Shown here in pieces: positions 7,293 through 15,674 of a stretch of DNA of 64,000 nucleotides. Below the pieces are notes generated by a model. The model did not search any database. It was not told the DNA's origin and worked only from the letters and a program-made list of their open reading frames with translations. Both the position numbers and the translations under genes were made by a program. The stretch spans positions 1 to 64,000 of the forward strand of contig NZ_MLCE01000008.1 in NCBI RefSeq assembly GCF_002300165.1, written 5' to 3'. How positions within the stretch are numbered: the first letter of the stretch is position 1; every line of letters starts with the position of its first letter. The stretch comes from Streptomyces sp. Tue6028. Its GTDB lineage: Bacteria; Actinomycetota; Actinomycetes; Streptomycetales; Streptomycetaceae.

Positions 7293-7783
7293 CGGTCTCC
7301 TTCGACGCGACGCGAATCGGCTCTGCTGCAGCGCCAGACTAACCAGTCGGTATGTTGTGAGGGAAGGGGTGCCCGGCGTCGTGGGAGGCCCGGGCGGTGT
7401 GATCTGCGCGGCTCCCCCGCGGCGAGGCGACGCTCCCGGCCACCGCTCACCGACGGCACCACGCCTCCCGCCGCGCGTCCCGACGACGCCACGCGCCCTG
7501 GGACGCGTGCGGAACCCCGGGCGGGCGAATCCCACACGGTACGACGGGCGCCGTCCGTGGATCCCGGGCAGTGTGTAGTGATCCGGGTGCGACATGCGCG
7601 GCCTCACCCGGACGGCACCGCTGTGCGGGACGGGACTCGGGCCCGGCACACCGTCGCAGCCCGGCGGCACCGTCGTCGAGCGGCGGGCGGCGCGCGGTCC
7701 GGGCCGCGCCCGCGGTATTCCGGATCGCCCCGCGGAGCGCGTAGCGTGCCCATGCCAGCTTCCGCGATCACGGAGGTCACACC
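7293..7783. other. Divergent intergenic region between the SDR operon and the NamZ-like gene
   Basis: No gene is supported. The first ~60 bp hold the SDR promoter and operator. The remainder is very GC-rich and featureless to me until 7769-7783, where CGGAGGTCACACC supplies the ribosome-binding site for the gene at 7784. Several reading frames cross the region but none has a start with a ribosome-binding site or recognisable protein sequence. Confidence 0.4.
7336..7353. promoter_or_regulatory. TetR-type operator, site B of the regulon
   Basis: AGACTAACCAGTCGGTAT; its complement ATACCGACTGGTTAGTCT agrees with site A (ATACCGACCGGTCGGCAT) across the left half and the central GGT. It lies 44 bp upstream of the SDR start at 7292 on the minus strand. 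Shared left half, similar distance to a start and a TetR gene in the operon make co-regulation with 1752-1769 likely. Confidence 0.6.
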
Positions 7784-9061
7784 ATGCGCCCCGACGCTTC
7801 CGGCTCCGCACGACGTGGGGGGACCCCCCTGTCCAGACGGGCCGTCCTCGCCGCCGGCACCGCCGCGGCGGCCCTGGCTCCGGTACCGGCCGCCGCGGCC
7901 CCGGGCGGCCGCGCCAAGCTGCGCACCGGCTTCGAGCGCCTCGAAGGGGACGGCTTCGCCCTGCTGGACGGCGAGCGGGTCGGCGTGGTCACCAACCCGA
8001 CGGGCGTCACCCGCGACGTCCGTCACATCGTCGACGTCATGCACACCGACGCCCGGGTGAACGTGATCGCCGTCTTCGGCCCCGAGCACGGCTTCCGCGG
8101 CACCGCGCAGGCCGGTGGTTCCGAGGGCCGTTACGACGACCCGGCGACCGGGCTCCCCGTCTACGACACGTACCAGAAGAGCGGACAGCCGCTCGCCGAC
8201 GTCTTCACCGCCTCCGGTGTGGACACCGTGGTCTTCGACATCCAGGACGTGGGCGCCCGCTTCTACACGTACATCTGGACGCTGTACGACTGCATGGAGG
8301 CCGCGCAGCTCGCCGGCAAGCGCTTCGTGGTGCTGGACCGGCCGAACCCGGTGACGGGGCGGGACGCCCTCGGACCCGTCCTGCACAAGGAGTTCGCGAC
8401 CTTCGTCGGACGGCAGCCCGTCTCCCAGGCGCACGGGATGACCGTGGCGGAACTGGCGCGGCTGTTCAACAAGGAGTTCCTGACGAAGCCGGTGAAGCTG
8501 GACACCGTCCTGATGTCCGGCTGGAAGCGCTCGGACTTCTACGACGCCTCCGGGCTGCCCTGGGTGCCGCCGAGCCCGAACATGCCGACGCCCGACACCG
8601 CCCTGGTCTACTCGGGGTCCTGTCTCTTCGAGGGCACCAACCTGTCGGAGGGGCGGGGCACCACCCGCCCGTTCGAGCTGCTCGGCGCCGAGGGCGTCGA
8701 CGGGCGGTGGGCCGCGGCGGCGGAACGGCTCGGGCTGCCCGGCGTGCACTTCAGGGAGGCGTACTTCGCCCCCACGTTCTCCAAGTTCCAGGGCAAGACC
8801 ATCGGGGGCGTGCAGATCCATGTGCACGACCGGGCCGCCTTCGACCCCGTACGCACCGGCATCGCGCTGCTCGTGACGGCCAAGCAGGTCTGGAGCGGCT
8901 TCGCCTGGCGCTCCGACAACTGGATCGACAAGCTCACGGGTTCGACCCTGGTGCGCACGAAGATCGACGCCGGGGCGACGGCCGACGAGGTCGTGGCGGC
9001 CTGGCAGGACGAGCTGAAGGCCTTCCGGCAGATGCGCAAGGAGTATCTCGTCTACAAGTGA
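7784..9061 (+). CDS. Secreted DUF1343 protein, NamZ-like exo-beta-N-acetylmuramidase
   Basis: A 425-residue exported protein of the DUF1343 family. The founding characterised member, Bacillus NamZ, removes N-acetylmuramic acid from the non-reducing end of peptidoglycan fragments (GH171). The N-terminus is a Tat-type signal, SRRAVLAAGTAAAA, with processing expected after PAAAAP. The family core is clear: GERVGVVTNPTGVTRDVRH, FGPEHGFRG with E101-H102, and YLFEG-type and NLSEGRGTTRPFE segments near residue 285. GGAGG lies 7 bp before the ATG. It probably acts outside the membrane in wall turnover or peptidoglycan salvage. No sugar kinase or PTS gene is adjacent. Confidence 0.88.
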   Translation: MRPDASGSARRGGTPLSRRAVLAAGTAAAALAPVPAAAAPGGRAKLRTGFERLEGDGFALLDGERVGVVTNPTGVTRDVRHIVDVMHTDARVNVIAVFGPEHGFRGTAQAGGSEGRYDDPATGLPVYDTYQKSGQPLADVFTASGVDTVVFDIQDVGARFYTYIWTLYDCMEAAQLAGKRFVVLDRPNPVTGRDALGPVLHKEFATFVGRQPVSQAHGMTVAELARLFNKEFLTKPVKLDTVLMSGWKRSDFYDASGLPWVPPSPNMPTPDTALVYSGSCLFEGTNLSEGRGTTRPFELLGAEGVDGRWAAAAERLGLPGVHFREAYFAPTFSKFQGKTIGGVQIHVHDRAAFDPVRTGIALLVTAKQVWSGFAWRSDNWIDKLTGSTLVRTKIDAGATADEVVAAWQDELKAFRQMRKEYLVYK

Positions 9062-9147
9062 GTGAGCCGTGACGTATGGCCAACCTCGTGCCCCGGTAGG
9101 ACGATGCGCCCATGTCGCACCGCCCACGGGGGACGAGGGGGTCTGTC

Positions 9148-10464
9148 ATGGCCGATCCGGAAGTGAGTGTCTCTCCCTACTGGGAACTCACCTTCGACGC
9201 GGACGGGGACGCCGACGGCCGGGAGCTCGACCGGCTGCTCGCGGAGGTGTCCCGGCGCAAGGTCCGCGATCTGATCGTGTTCGCGCACGGCTGGAACAAC
9301 GACCGCTCGGGTGCGACCCGCCTCTACAGCCGCTTCTTCGAGCCCGTCCCCGGACTCGCCCCGACCGCGCGCCTGGGGTACGTGGGTGTGGTGTGGCCGT
9401 CGATGCGGTTCTCGGACGAGCCGATTCCCGACTTCCCCCGGCCGGTGGCCGCGCAGGACACCGCGACCGCGCAGCCGGTGCTGGACAAGAACACCCGGCA
9501 CGCGCTCCTGGAGGTCTTCCCCGGGCGGGCGACGGTCGTCGAGCAGATCGCGCGACTGCTGGACCAGCAACCGGACGAGGGCGCCTCGCTGGAGGAGTTC
9601 GGCCGTCTCGTGCGGCTGCTCGTCGAGGTCCGGCCGCAGGGGCCTCAGACGTCCTTCGCCGCGGACACGCTGGCGGAGGGTGTGCCGGAGGGCGATCCGC
9701 TGATGCTCTTCGGGGACACGGCGACGGTGTGCGACGAGTTCGCGCGAGCGCTCGCCGGGCCCGGGGACGGTGAGGCCTTCGCGCTGCCCCGGTTGTGGGA
9801 CGGTGCGCACGAACTGCTGCGCCAGGCCACGTACTACGCGATGAAGCGGCGTGCGGGGACGGTCGGCGAGCGGGGGCTCGGGCGGGCCGTGGGCCACCTC
9901 GCGCGGACGGCCCCGGACGTGCGTGTCCATCTCGTCGGGCACAGCTTCGGCGGGCGGCTGGTCTCCTTCGCCCTGCGGGGGCTGCCGCAGGGCGTGCGTT
10001 CCGTGAAGTCGGTGACCCTGCTCCAAGGGGCCTTCTCGCACTACGCGTTCGCCGCGCGGCTGCCGCACGACCCGCGGGCGAGCGGGGTGCTCGACGGCCA
10101 GCACCACCGCATCGACGGCCCCCTGGTGTGCTGCTACTCCCACTTCGACTCGGCGCTCGGGAAGATCTATCCGCTGGCCTCGCGGATGGCGGGCGACTCC
10201 CGGACGGCCACGGCGGAGTTCGGCCTCGACCGGCTGCTGGGCGCCAAGTGGGGTGCGATGGGGCACGACGGGGTGCAGGCGGTGCCGGGGACGAAGAAGT
10301 ACGCGCTGGCCGAGGCCCTGCGCACGCAACTGCCCGCCTCCGGCTGCGTGAACGTGGACGCCGCGGCCGTGGTCCGGCGCGGCGGTGCGCCCTCCGGGGC
10401 CCACAGCGACATCTGCCACCGGGAACTGGCGCAGCTGGTGCTGGCGGCGGGCCGCGTCCGCTGA
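9148..10464 (+). CDS. Alpha/beta-hydrolase-fold protein of unknown substrate
   Basis: A 438-residue protein, with no signal peptide. An early strand ends in IVFAHGWNNDR, as in DUF900-like or lipase-like hydrolases whose oxyanion region begins HGW. A nucleophile elbow GHSFGGRL places the probable catalytic serine at residue 266, and a later VPGTKKYALAEAL region could hold the His side. The ATG at 9148 is chosen because GAGGGGG precedes it by 7 bp; the earlier ATG at 9112 would add residues encoded across the ribosome-binding site. It stands alone between a wall hydrolase and a convergent acylase. The substrate cannot be named. Confidence 0.8.
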   Translation: MADPEVSVSPYWELTFDADGDADGRELDRLLAEVSRRKVRDLIVFAHGWNNDRSGATRLYSRFFEPVPGLAPTARLGYVGVVWPSMRFSDEPIPDFPRPVAAQDTATAQPVLDKNTRHALLEVFPGRATVVEQIARLLDQQPDEGASLEEFGRLVRLLVEVRPQGPQTSFAADTLAEGVPEGDPLMLFGDTATVCDEFARALAGPGDGEAFALPRLWDGAHELLRQATYYAMKRRAGTVGERGLGRAVGHLARTAPDVRVHLVGHSFGGRLVSFALRGLPQGVRSVKSVTLLQGAFSHYAFAARLPHDPRASGVLDGQHHRIDGPLVCCYSHFDSALGKIYPLASRMAGDSRTATAEFGLDRLLGAKWGAMGHDGVQAVPGTKKYALAEALRTQLPASGCVNVDAAAVVRRGGAPSGAHSDICHRELAQLVLAAGRVR

Positions 10465-10475
10465 CCCGCCGCCCG

Positions 10476-10514
10476 CGAGGACGCCGGCGACCCCCGGGGC
10501 CGCCGGCGTTCTCG
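10476..10514. terminator. Bidirectional hairpin between convergent genes
   Basis: Arms CGAGGACGCCGGCG (10476-10489) and CGCCGGCGTTCTCG (10501-10514) pair over 14 bp with a single G-T, around an 11-nt loop. It lies 12 bp after the hydrolase stop and 11 bp before the 3' end of the minus-strand acylase gene. Confidence 0.8.
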
Positions 10515-10524
10515 TGCCGCCCGG

Positions 10525-13311
10525 CTACCGGTGCGAGGTGTACTCGACGACCTGCTGGTAGGTCGGCCGGTTCTGCCAGCTGATCTTGCCGTGCTTGATG
10601 CCGCCGAGGGTGCGCTGGACGATCGAGTCGGCGCACCACTGGTCGCCCGCCGAGCACTGGTCGTCGCCGGGGTAGACCTGGGCGGCGGTCTTGCCCGCGG
10701 CTTCCTTCAGGGTGCTGATCAGTGCGTCACGGCAGGCACCGAGGCTGCCGGAACCGCAGTACTTCTGCGTCAGACCGCCCTGCACCGACTCGCCGAGCAC
10801 GGCGCGGATGTCCTTGTCGACATAGCTCCACCAGCCGTACTGGAAGGAGCTTCCGGCGTGCGAGCCGGTCGGTCCGTGCCCGGCCGACGGCGCCTCGTCG
10901 ACGGGGATGCTGCCGGTGAACGCGGCGTACAGGTCGCTGCCGAGGACCGGCTCGAACTCCGCCTTCACCAGCAGCGGCCACCAGGCGTCCAGGATGCGGA
11001 TCGCGTCGGCGTCGGCGTACGTGTGGGATCCGGCCGAGGTCTCCGTGCGCTTCGCTCCGGCCGTGACCCAGGCGGAGAGCTTGCTCACCGCCGCCGCGGC
11101 GGCGGGGTCGGTGACCGTCGAGCTGTTGATCACCTTCAGCAGCTTCGGCAGCACGTCCTCGGCCCGCAGGTCGGCGAGGGCCGCGTCGGCCATGGCCTTC
11201 ACCAGCGCGGACCTGGTCACTCCGCCCGCGGAGACGAGCTTCTTGACGCGGTCCTCCAGGAGGTTGCCGCGATGCACGGAGCCCTCGCCCCAGGGGGCCG
11301 CGGCGTAGTCCTTGGCCTGCTTGTTGTTCCAGGAGATGTAGTAGTCCTGGTCCACGGAGTTGGGGTGCGCGGAGGCCGGGGTGTACTGGGCGGTGTTCGT
11401 CGCGGCGTCCCAGTTCCGCCACTCGTACGCGGGCTGCGCCCACACCGGGAAGTCGGCGTCGACACCGGTGGCGCGCACCGGGTTGTCCCCGCTGTTGTAG
11501 TACGCGGTGTGCGAGGAGTCGGCGTAGAACCAGTTGAAGGTGTAGTTGATGTGCTGCACCGCGCTCTGGAAGGTCTGCGGGCTCTTCACGTAGTCGGGGT
11601 CGTTGAGCATCTGGAAGCCGATGATCGAGTCGGCCTCGTGCATGAAGGACGAGCGCAGCGTGGTGTACGCGACCTTCTTCCCGCCGACGGTCGCGCGGTA
11701 CTCCACGGGGCCGTACTTGGTCCGGTAGACCTGCATCCGGTACGAGCCCGCCGCGGTGCCGTCGGCGACGGTCGGCTTCCAGGAGTTGGTCCGCTCGACC
11801 TTGTCCATCGCCGTGCAGGTGCCGTGGTACAGGTAGTGGTAGTCGTCCTGGCACAGCTCGACGGCATAGGTGTCGATGATGTCCTGACCCGACGTCGTGG
11901 CGCTCCAGGAGTAGTCCTGGCCGCGGCCGAGTTCGACGTACATGCTCAGGCCGGCGAAGGAGGCGCCGCGGGCGCTCAGGCCCGGTCCCTGGATCTCCTG
12001 GAGCATGAGCAGCTGCGGAGCGAAGTAGCCGGTCTGCGGGCCGAAGACGGCGATCGGGTGGCCGCTCGCCGTGTGCTTGCCGCTCACCACGAGGGCGTTG
12101 GACATGCCGCGCTTCGCCGAGCTGACGGAGGTCTTGGCGGCCGTCGTGGAGGCGCCGGTGGCGGCGGCGGTCCCCGCGCTGCCGGTGCGGTCGTAGACGA
12201 GCGGCTCCCGGGTCACCGAACCGGCGTCGGGCAGAGCCTGGCCCTGGGCGTCGTCCGGTTTGACGGCGTACGGGAAGCTCTGGCCGTCGTGGACGGTGAG
12301 CACGGCCTCCGGGTCGTTGCGCTGCCGGAAGGACTCCCAGACCTTGGTGCCCTCCACCACGCCGTACTTGGACTGGGCGGCGAGCAGCGAGAGGGCGTTG
12401 TTGACCTCGCCGCCGCCTCCGGAGCCGAAGAGCGCGCCGATGACGGACGCCAGCGCGACCAGGTCGGTGAGCTTGAAGTGGTCGATGGTGCCGGCGTTGG
12501 TGATGGAGTCCTTGTGTCCGGTCAGGACGTACTCGCCGGGGAAGTAGCGACCGCTGTCGGAGGCGTCGATGTAGGCGTTGATGCCGGCGATGTAGGCGTT
12601 GGCGTCGGCGAGGGCCTGCTTGCCGCGCTCGCCGGCCTGGGCGGTGGCGTTGTCGATCTGGGCCTGGAGGTCCGCCTCGGTGTAGGGGGCGTTGCGCCAG
12701 AACTCCTGCTCCAGCCCCTGGTTGGACGGGGCTCCGCCGGCGAACGAGGTCAGCTGGCCGCGTCCGACGTGCCGGAAGACGTCCATCAGCCACAGCCGGT
12801 CCTGGGCGGCGGCGTACCCCGCGCCGAACTCGGTGCCGTAGCGGGTGGTGCCGGTGATGTGCGGGACGCCCGTCTTCTTGTCCCGCACGATCGTCACGTC
12901 GCTGCGCGGCTTGGTGGTGGAGGCGACCTGGTCCGAAGGGACGCCGAAGGACGCGTCGTTGAAGAAGTCGTTGATCTTGGCGTCGGTGAGCCCGGAGTAG
13001 CCCTTGGCCAGGTTGCCGTAGGGGGCGAGCTGGTCCTCCGCGTGGCCCGGCTGGGTGCCGAAGGCCTGGTTGAGCAGGATCTCTACGAGGGTCGCGTTGC
13101 CGTTCTCACCGGGCGGGAGGATGTCGGAGCACTGGCCGCCGCAGTAGTCGTTCGTGGCGGCGGCCGAGGGGGCCGCGGTCGCCGCCGCCTGGGAAAGCGG
13201 TGACAAAAGACCGGCAATGAGCACGCATACGGATGCGCTCTTGAGGAACTTGGGGAATCGACGGGGAGTTCTCAGTCTGTCGAGGACGGTACGTGGGGTG
13301 CGCCGTGGCAT
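10525..13311 (-). CDS. Secreted penicillin acylase family (S45, Ntn hydrolase) protein
   Basis: A 928-residue precursor. A basic N-terminus (MPRRTPRTVLDRLRTPRRF) and a hydrophobic stretch to about residue 47 form a signal peptide. Penicillin amidase features are PHITGTTRYGTEFGAGYAAAQDRLW (about 150-174) in the alpha-chain region, then a linker, then KRGMSNALVVSGKHTASG with S404 as the expected autocatalytic N-terminal nucleophile of the beta chain. Most relatives have Gly before that Ser; here it is Met. Family members deacylate penicillins, echinocandins, acyl-homoserine lactones or other N-acyl compounds. Two paired Cys in DYCGGQCSD near the mature N-terminus are unusual. The specificity is unknown; a role against lipopeptides or quorum signals is possible. 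Confidence 0.88.
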   Translation of the reverse strand: MPRRTPRTVLDRLRTPRRFPKFLKSASVCVLIAGLLSPLSQAAATAAPSAAATNDYCGGQCSDILPPGENGNATLVEILLNQAFGTQPGHAEDQLAPYGNLAKGYSGLTDAKINDFFNDASFGVPSDQVASTTKPRSDVTIVRDKKTGVPHITGTTRYGTEFGAGYAAAQDRLWLMDVFRHVGRGQLTSFAGGAPSNQGLEQEFWRNAPYTEADLQAQIDNATAQAGERGKQALADANAYIAGINAYIDASDSGRYFPGEYVLTGHKDSITNAGTIDHFKLTDLVALASVIGALFGSGGGGEVNNALSLLAAQSKYGVVEGTKVWESFRQRNDPEAVLTVHDGQSFPYAVKPDDAQGQALPDAGSVTREPLVYDRTGSAGTAAATGASTTAAKTSVSSAKRGMSNALVVSGKHTASGHPIAVFGPQTGYFAPQLLMLQEIQGPGLSARGASFAGLSMYVELGRGQDYSWSATTSGQDIIDTYAVELCQDDYHYLYHGTCTAMDKVERTNSWKPTVADGTAAGSYRMQVYRTKYGPVEYRATVGGKKVAYTTLRSSFMHEADSIIGFQMLNDPDYVKSPQTFQSAVQHINYTFNWFYADSSHTAYYNSGDNPVRATGVDADFPVWAQPAYEWRNWDAATNTAQYTPASAHPNSVDQDYYISWNNKQAKDYAAAPWGEGSVHRGNLLEDRVKKLVSAGGVTRSALVKAMADAALADLRAEDVLPKLLKVINSSTVTDPAAAAAVSKLSAWVTAGAKRTETSAGSHTYADADAIRILDAWWPLLVKAEFEPVLGSDLYAAFTGSIPVDEAPSAGHGPTGSHAGSSFQYGWWSYVDKDIRAVLGESVQGGLTQKYCGSGSLGACRDALISTLKEAAGKTAAQVYPGDDQCSAGDQWCADSIVQRTLGGIKHGKISWQNRPTYQQVVEYTSHR

Positions 13312-13597
13312 GGCAGCTCCTCCCGACGGGGGTGGGCCGGACGTTACCGCCGGTATCCCCGAGTTGGAAGATGAACATGCGTCAGTTTTTTGGATTCATC
13401 GCACCCGGGCCGGGCCGTCGACAGGCGGCTGACAGTGGTGGGAGGCAGGCCGGGAGGGACTCGGTGGTCGGCTGGTGGCGGTCATCGGAAAAAAGGATGG
13501 AGCCGAATCGCTTGTCGATACGTCTATTCGGCGACGTCCGTACGACGACGCCGAAGTGACCGAAGTTCAGGTGCAGGTGTGACGGAGGTGCAGGGCG

Positions 13598-14200
13598 ATG
13601 GCGGGTTTCCGGAGTCTGGCGAGACAGGTGCGGGATCCGAGGTGCGATCTGGCACTGCGGCGGTACTCGCTGCGCAAGTGCCTTGAGAGGTTCGCCCCTT
13701 ATGGGCACCGGGCGACCTGGGACCATCTGTGCTCCCGGGCCGGGTTCGGTCCGGAGGACCGGTCCCCCGATCCGGCGCGGCTCGTGGCCGCGCTGGAGGA
13801 GTTGGAGGAGGCCCGCTCCGTCTGGCTCGCCTACGAGGTCGAGTTCGCGCAGCGCCGCAAGAAGGAGAAGCACGACGGACTGCGCAGGCCGGGCAGTGTC
13901 GACGACTGGCACCGGCTGACCTGGGGCGGCTTCGGCGTCGCATGGTGCGACGACCCCCGTGTACATCCCCGTGAACCACTGGCCGAGGTGCTGCGCCGGC
14001 TGATCGCCGCGCTGGAGCGCGAGTCGGGCACGGTCTGCCCGGTGTGCGCCGGAGAGCGCCTCACCTGGAGGTACGACCTGGCCCACGAGCCGTCGTCGGG
14101 ACCCGTCTGCACGAGCTGCGGAATCGTGGTGCCGCGGCCCGTTCTGACACCCGAGGCCCTGGCGGAGTCCAGGCGTGGACGGCTGCTGATGTCGGCCTGA
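13598..14200 (+). CDS. Conserved hypothetical protein with C-terminal zinc-ribbon-like Cys pairs
   Basis: A 200-residue soluble protein I do not recognise by function. The N-terminal half is basic and helical. Residues 65-95 look like an amphipathic or coiled-coil helix (ALEELEEARSVWLAYEVEF). The C-terminal part has CPVC (C147, C150) and CTSCG (C171, C174), spaced like a small zinc ribbon. GGAGG lies 9 bp upstream of the ATG. A strong hairpin follows the stop, so the gene is probably a single transcription unit, divergent from the acylase. Zinc binding is inferred; no catalytic motif is visible. Confidence 0.75.
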   Translation: MAGFRSLARQVRDPRCDLALRRYSLRKCLERFAPYGHRATWDHLCSRAGFGPEDRSPDPARLVAALEELEEARSVWLAYEVEFAQRRKKEKHDGLRRPGSVDDWHRLTWGGFGVAWCDDPRVHPREPLAEVLRRLIAALERESGTVCPVCAGERLTWRYDLAHEPSSGPVCTSCGIVVPRPVLTPEALAESRRGRLLMSA

Positions 14201-14206
14201 GCAGGA

Positions 14207-14236
14207 CGGGGGTGCGTCGACGGAGCCGCACCCCCG
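14207..14236 (+). terminator. Hairpin terminator after the zinc-ribbon protein
   Basis: Perfect 10-bp arms CGGGGGTGCG (14207-14216) and CGCACCCCCG (14227-14236) with a 10-nt loop, 6 bp after the stop codon at 14200. Confidence 0.75.
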
Positions 14237-14299
14237 CGCGAACGCGCTTGGCCCGCCGGCCCGTCGGCCGCCCTGGGCCGCCGAGGGCCGTCGACCACG

Positions 14300-14640
14300 C
14301 GGGGCTGTCCTGAAGCCCGTCGACGCCGTGGGCCGCCGCGGCCTGTCGACGCCGTGGGGCCACCCGGGCCGAACCGCCGGCCCAGGGCCGCCCGCGATTC
14401 GCCGATCCCCTGGGCGCCGCCCGCGGCCGGTCGACTGCGCGGGGCCGTCCTGAAGCCTGTCCACGCGGTGGGGCGGCACGGACCGTTGACCCTCGCGGCC
14501 ACCTCGGCAGGCGCCGCCCGCGACCCGTCGACCACGCCGGACCGACCTGAAACCCGTCCACGCAGTGAGGCGGCACGGACCGTTGACCCCGCGGGGCCGA
14601 CTCGGCAGAAGGCGCTCCCGGGACTGCCCGCGACTCTTCG
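14300..14640. repeat. Degenerate ~97-140 bp direct repeats in an intergenic region
   Basis: A core CCTGAA[GA]-C-C-[CT]-GTC-[GC]-ACGC begins at 14309, 14449 and 14546. The last two units share a long block (GGCGGCACGGACCGTTGACC and flanks) and are offset by 97 bp. GTCGAC sites and CCGTGGGG pieces recur throughout. No gene is supported on either strand across 14201-14812; open frames here have no start with a ribosome-binding site and no family signal. Confidence 0.6.
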
Positions 14641-14681
14641 ATCCCGCGGCGCCGCCCCCGGCTGGACCGCGCCGCAGTCGC

Positions 14682-14774
14682 CCGCGGGGTGCGGGTCGGA
14701 CGCGTGGCCGTCCCGCGGGGTGCGGGTCGGACGCGTGGCCGTCCCGCGGGGTGCGGGTCGGACGCGTGGCCGTC
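14682..14774. repeat. 31-bp perfect tandem repeat, three copies
   Basis: The unit CCGCGGGGTGCGGGTCGGAC plus GCGTGGCCGTC (31 bp) is present at 14682, 14713 and 14744 without substitutions. It ends about 40 bp before the ATG at 14813 and so lies in the 5' flank of the next gene, where promoter elements would be expected. Confidence 0.9.
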
Positions 14775-14812
14775 GGGGGCCGGTTGTCGGTGGTGGGTGG
14801 CACCATCGAGGC

Positions 14813-15589
14813 ATGGTGCAGGTCTGTCTGAACGGAGCGCGCGGGCCGGCCGACGGTGCCGTCGTGCCGATGTCGCCTGAGGCGATGGCCCGGTCCGCGG
14901 CCGAGGCGGTCGCGGCCGGGGCGTCGGACATCCATGTCCATCCCAAGTCCCCCTGCGGCCAGGACACTTTGTCGCCGAAGGCCCTGGCGGCCACTCTGGA
15001 GGCGATACGGGCGCGGGTGGACGTCCCGGTCGGGGTGACCACGGGCGCGTGGGCCGAGCCCGATCCGGTGGCCCGCGTGGAGCGGGTCCGGTCCTGGACC
15101 GTCCTGCCCGACCACGCCTCGGTCAACTGGCACGAGCCGGGCGCCGAGGACGTGGCGGCGGCGCTCCTCGACCGTGGCATCGGCGTGGAGGCGGGCATCT
15201 GGTCGGGCACGGACGGCGCGGAGCGCTTCGCCGCGTCGCCCCTCGGGCCGCGCGTCCTGCGCGTCCTGGCCGAGGTCATGGACGACTCGCCGCGCTCGGC
15301 GCAGGAGTCGGCCCTGACGCTGCTCGCCGACCTCGGCACAGACCCTTCGCTTGCCGGCGGCCTCACCCGCGCGGAGCGGCACCACGGCCGGCCCGTGCTG
15401 CTGCACGGCCTCGACGGCGGCACCTGGCCGGTGCTGCGGCTCGCGGGCCGGCAGGGGCTGGCGACGCGTATCGGCCTGGAGGACACCCTGACCCTGCCGG
15501 AGGGACAACGGGCGGCGTCCAACGCCCAGTTGGTCACGCGGGCACTGGCCGAGTACCGCACGGCACGCGGCGGAAGCGCCACACGCTAG
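14813..15589 (+). CDS. BKACE family (DUF849) beta-keto acid cleavage enzyme-like protein
   Basis: A 258-residue TIM-barrel protein of the BKACE/DUF849 family, whose members use Zn and acetyl-CoA to cleave beta-keto acids such as 3-keto-5-aminohexanoate. An early strand reads VCLNGARG, and the metal-binding motif DIHVHPKS follows (HxH pair near residues 41-43). Later strands carry VGVTTGAW, ASVNWHEPGAEDV and IGLEDTLTLPEG. The last, with Glu-Asp, matches the family segment VGLEDN. At 258 residues it is slightly shorter than the usual 270-300. The ATG at 14813 has only a weak ribosome-binding site, and repeats lie immediately upstream. No pathway partner is adjacent, so the substrate is open. 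Confidence 0.82.
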   Translation: MVQVCLNGARGPADGAVVPMSPEAMARSAAEAVAAGASDIHVHPKSPCGQDTLSPKALAATLEAIRARVDVPVGVTTGAWAEPDPVARVERVRSWTVLPDHASVNWHEPGAEDVAAALLDRGIGVEAGIWSGTDGAERFAASPLGPRVLRVLAEVMDDSPRSAQESALTLLADLGTDPSLAGGLTRAERHHGRPVLLHGLDGGTWPVLRLAGRQGLATRIGLEDTLTLPEGQRAASNAQLVTRALAEYRTARGGSATR

Positions 15590-15674
15590 CAGCAGCAAAT
15601 CCGCTCGATCCAGCACTTTCCCGTCCGGACAGTGGGAGGCGATGAAACACAGCTGAGGAACCCGAGGAGTCCCG

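Noticed and set aside
10531..13203. 890-residue plus-strand open frame opposite the penicillin acylase gene
   Set aside because: The minus strand encodes a clear penicillin acylase with signal peptide and nucleophile; the plus-strand frame is a GC-bias shadow.
14201..14812. Open plus-strand frame from 14354 extending the BKACE-like protein upstream
   Set aside because: The extra residues are translated repeats (RVGRVAVPRGAG type) and no ribosome-binding site exists; the family begins at MVQVCLNGARG.
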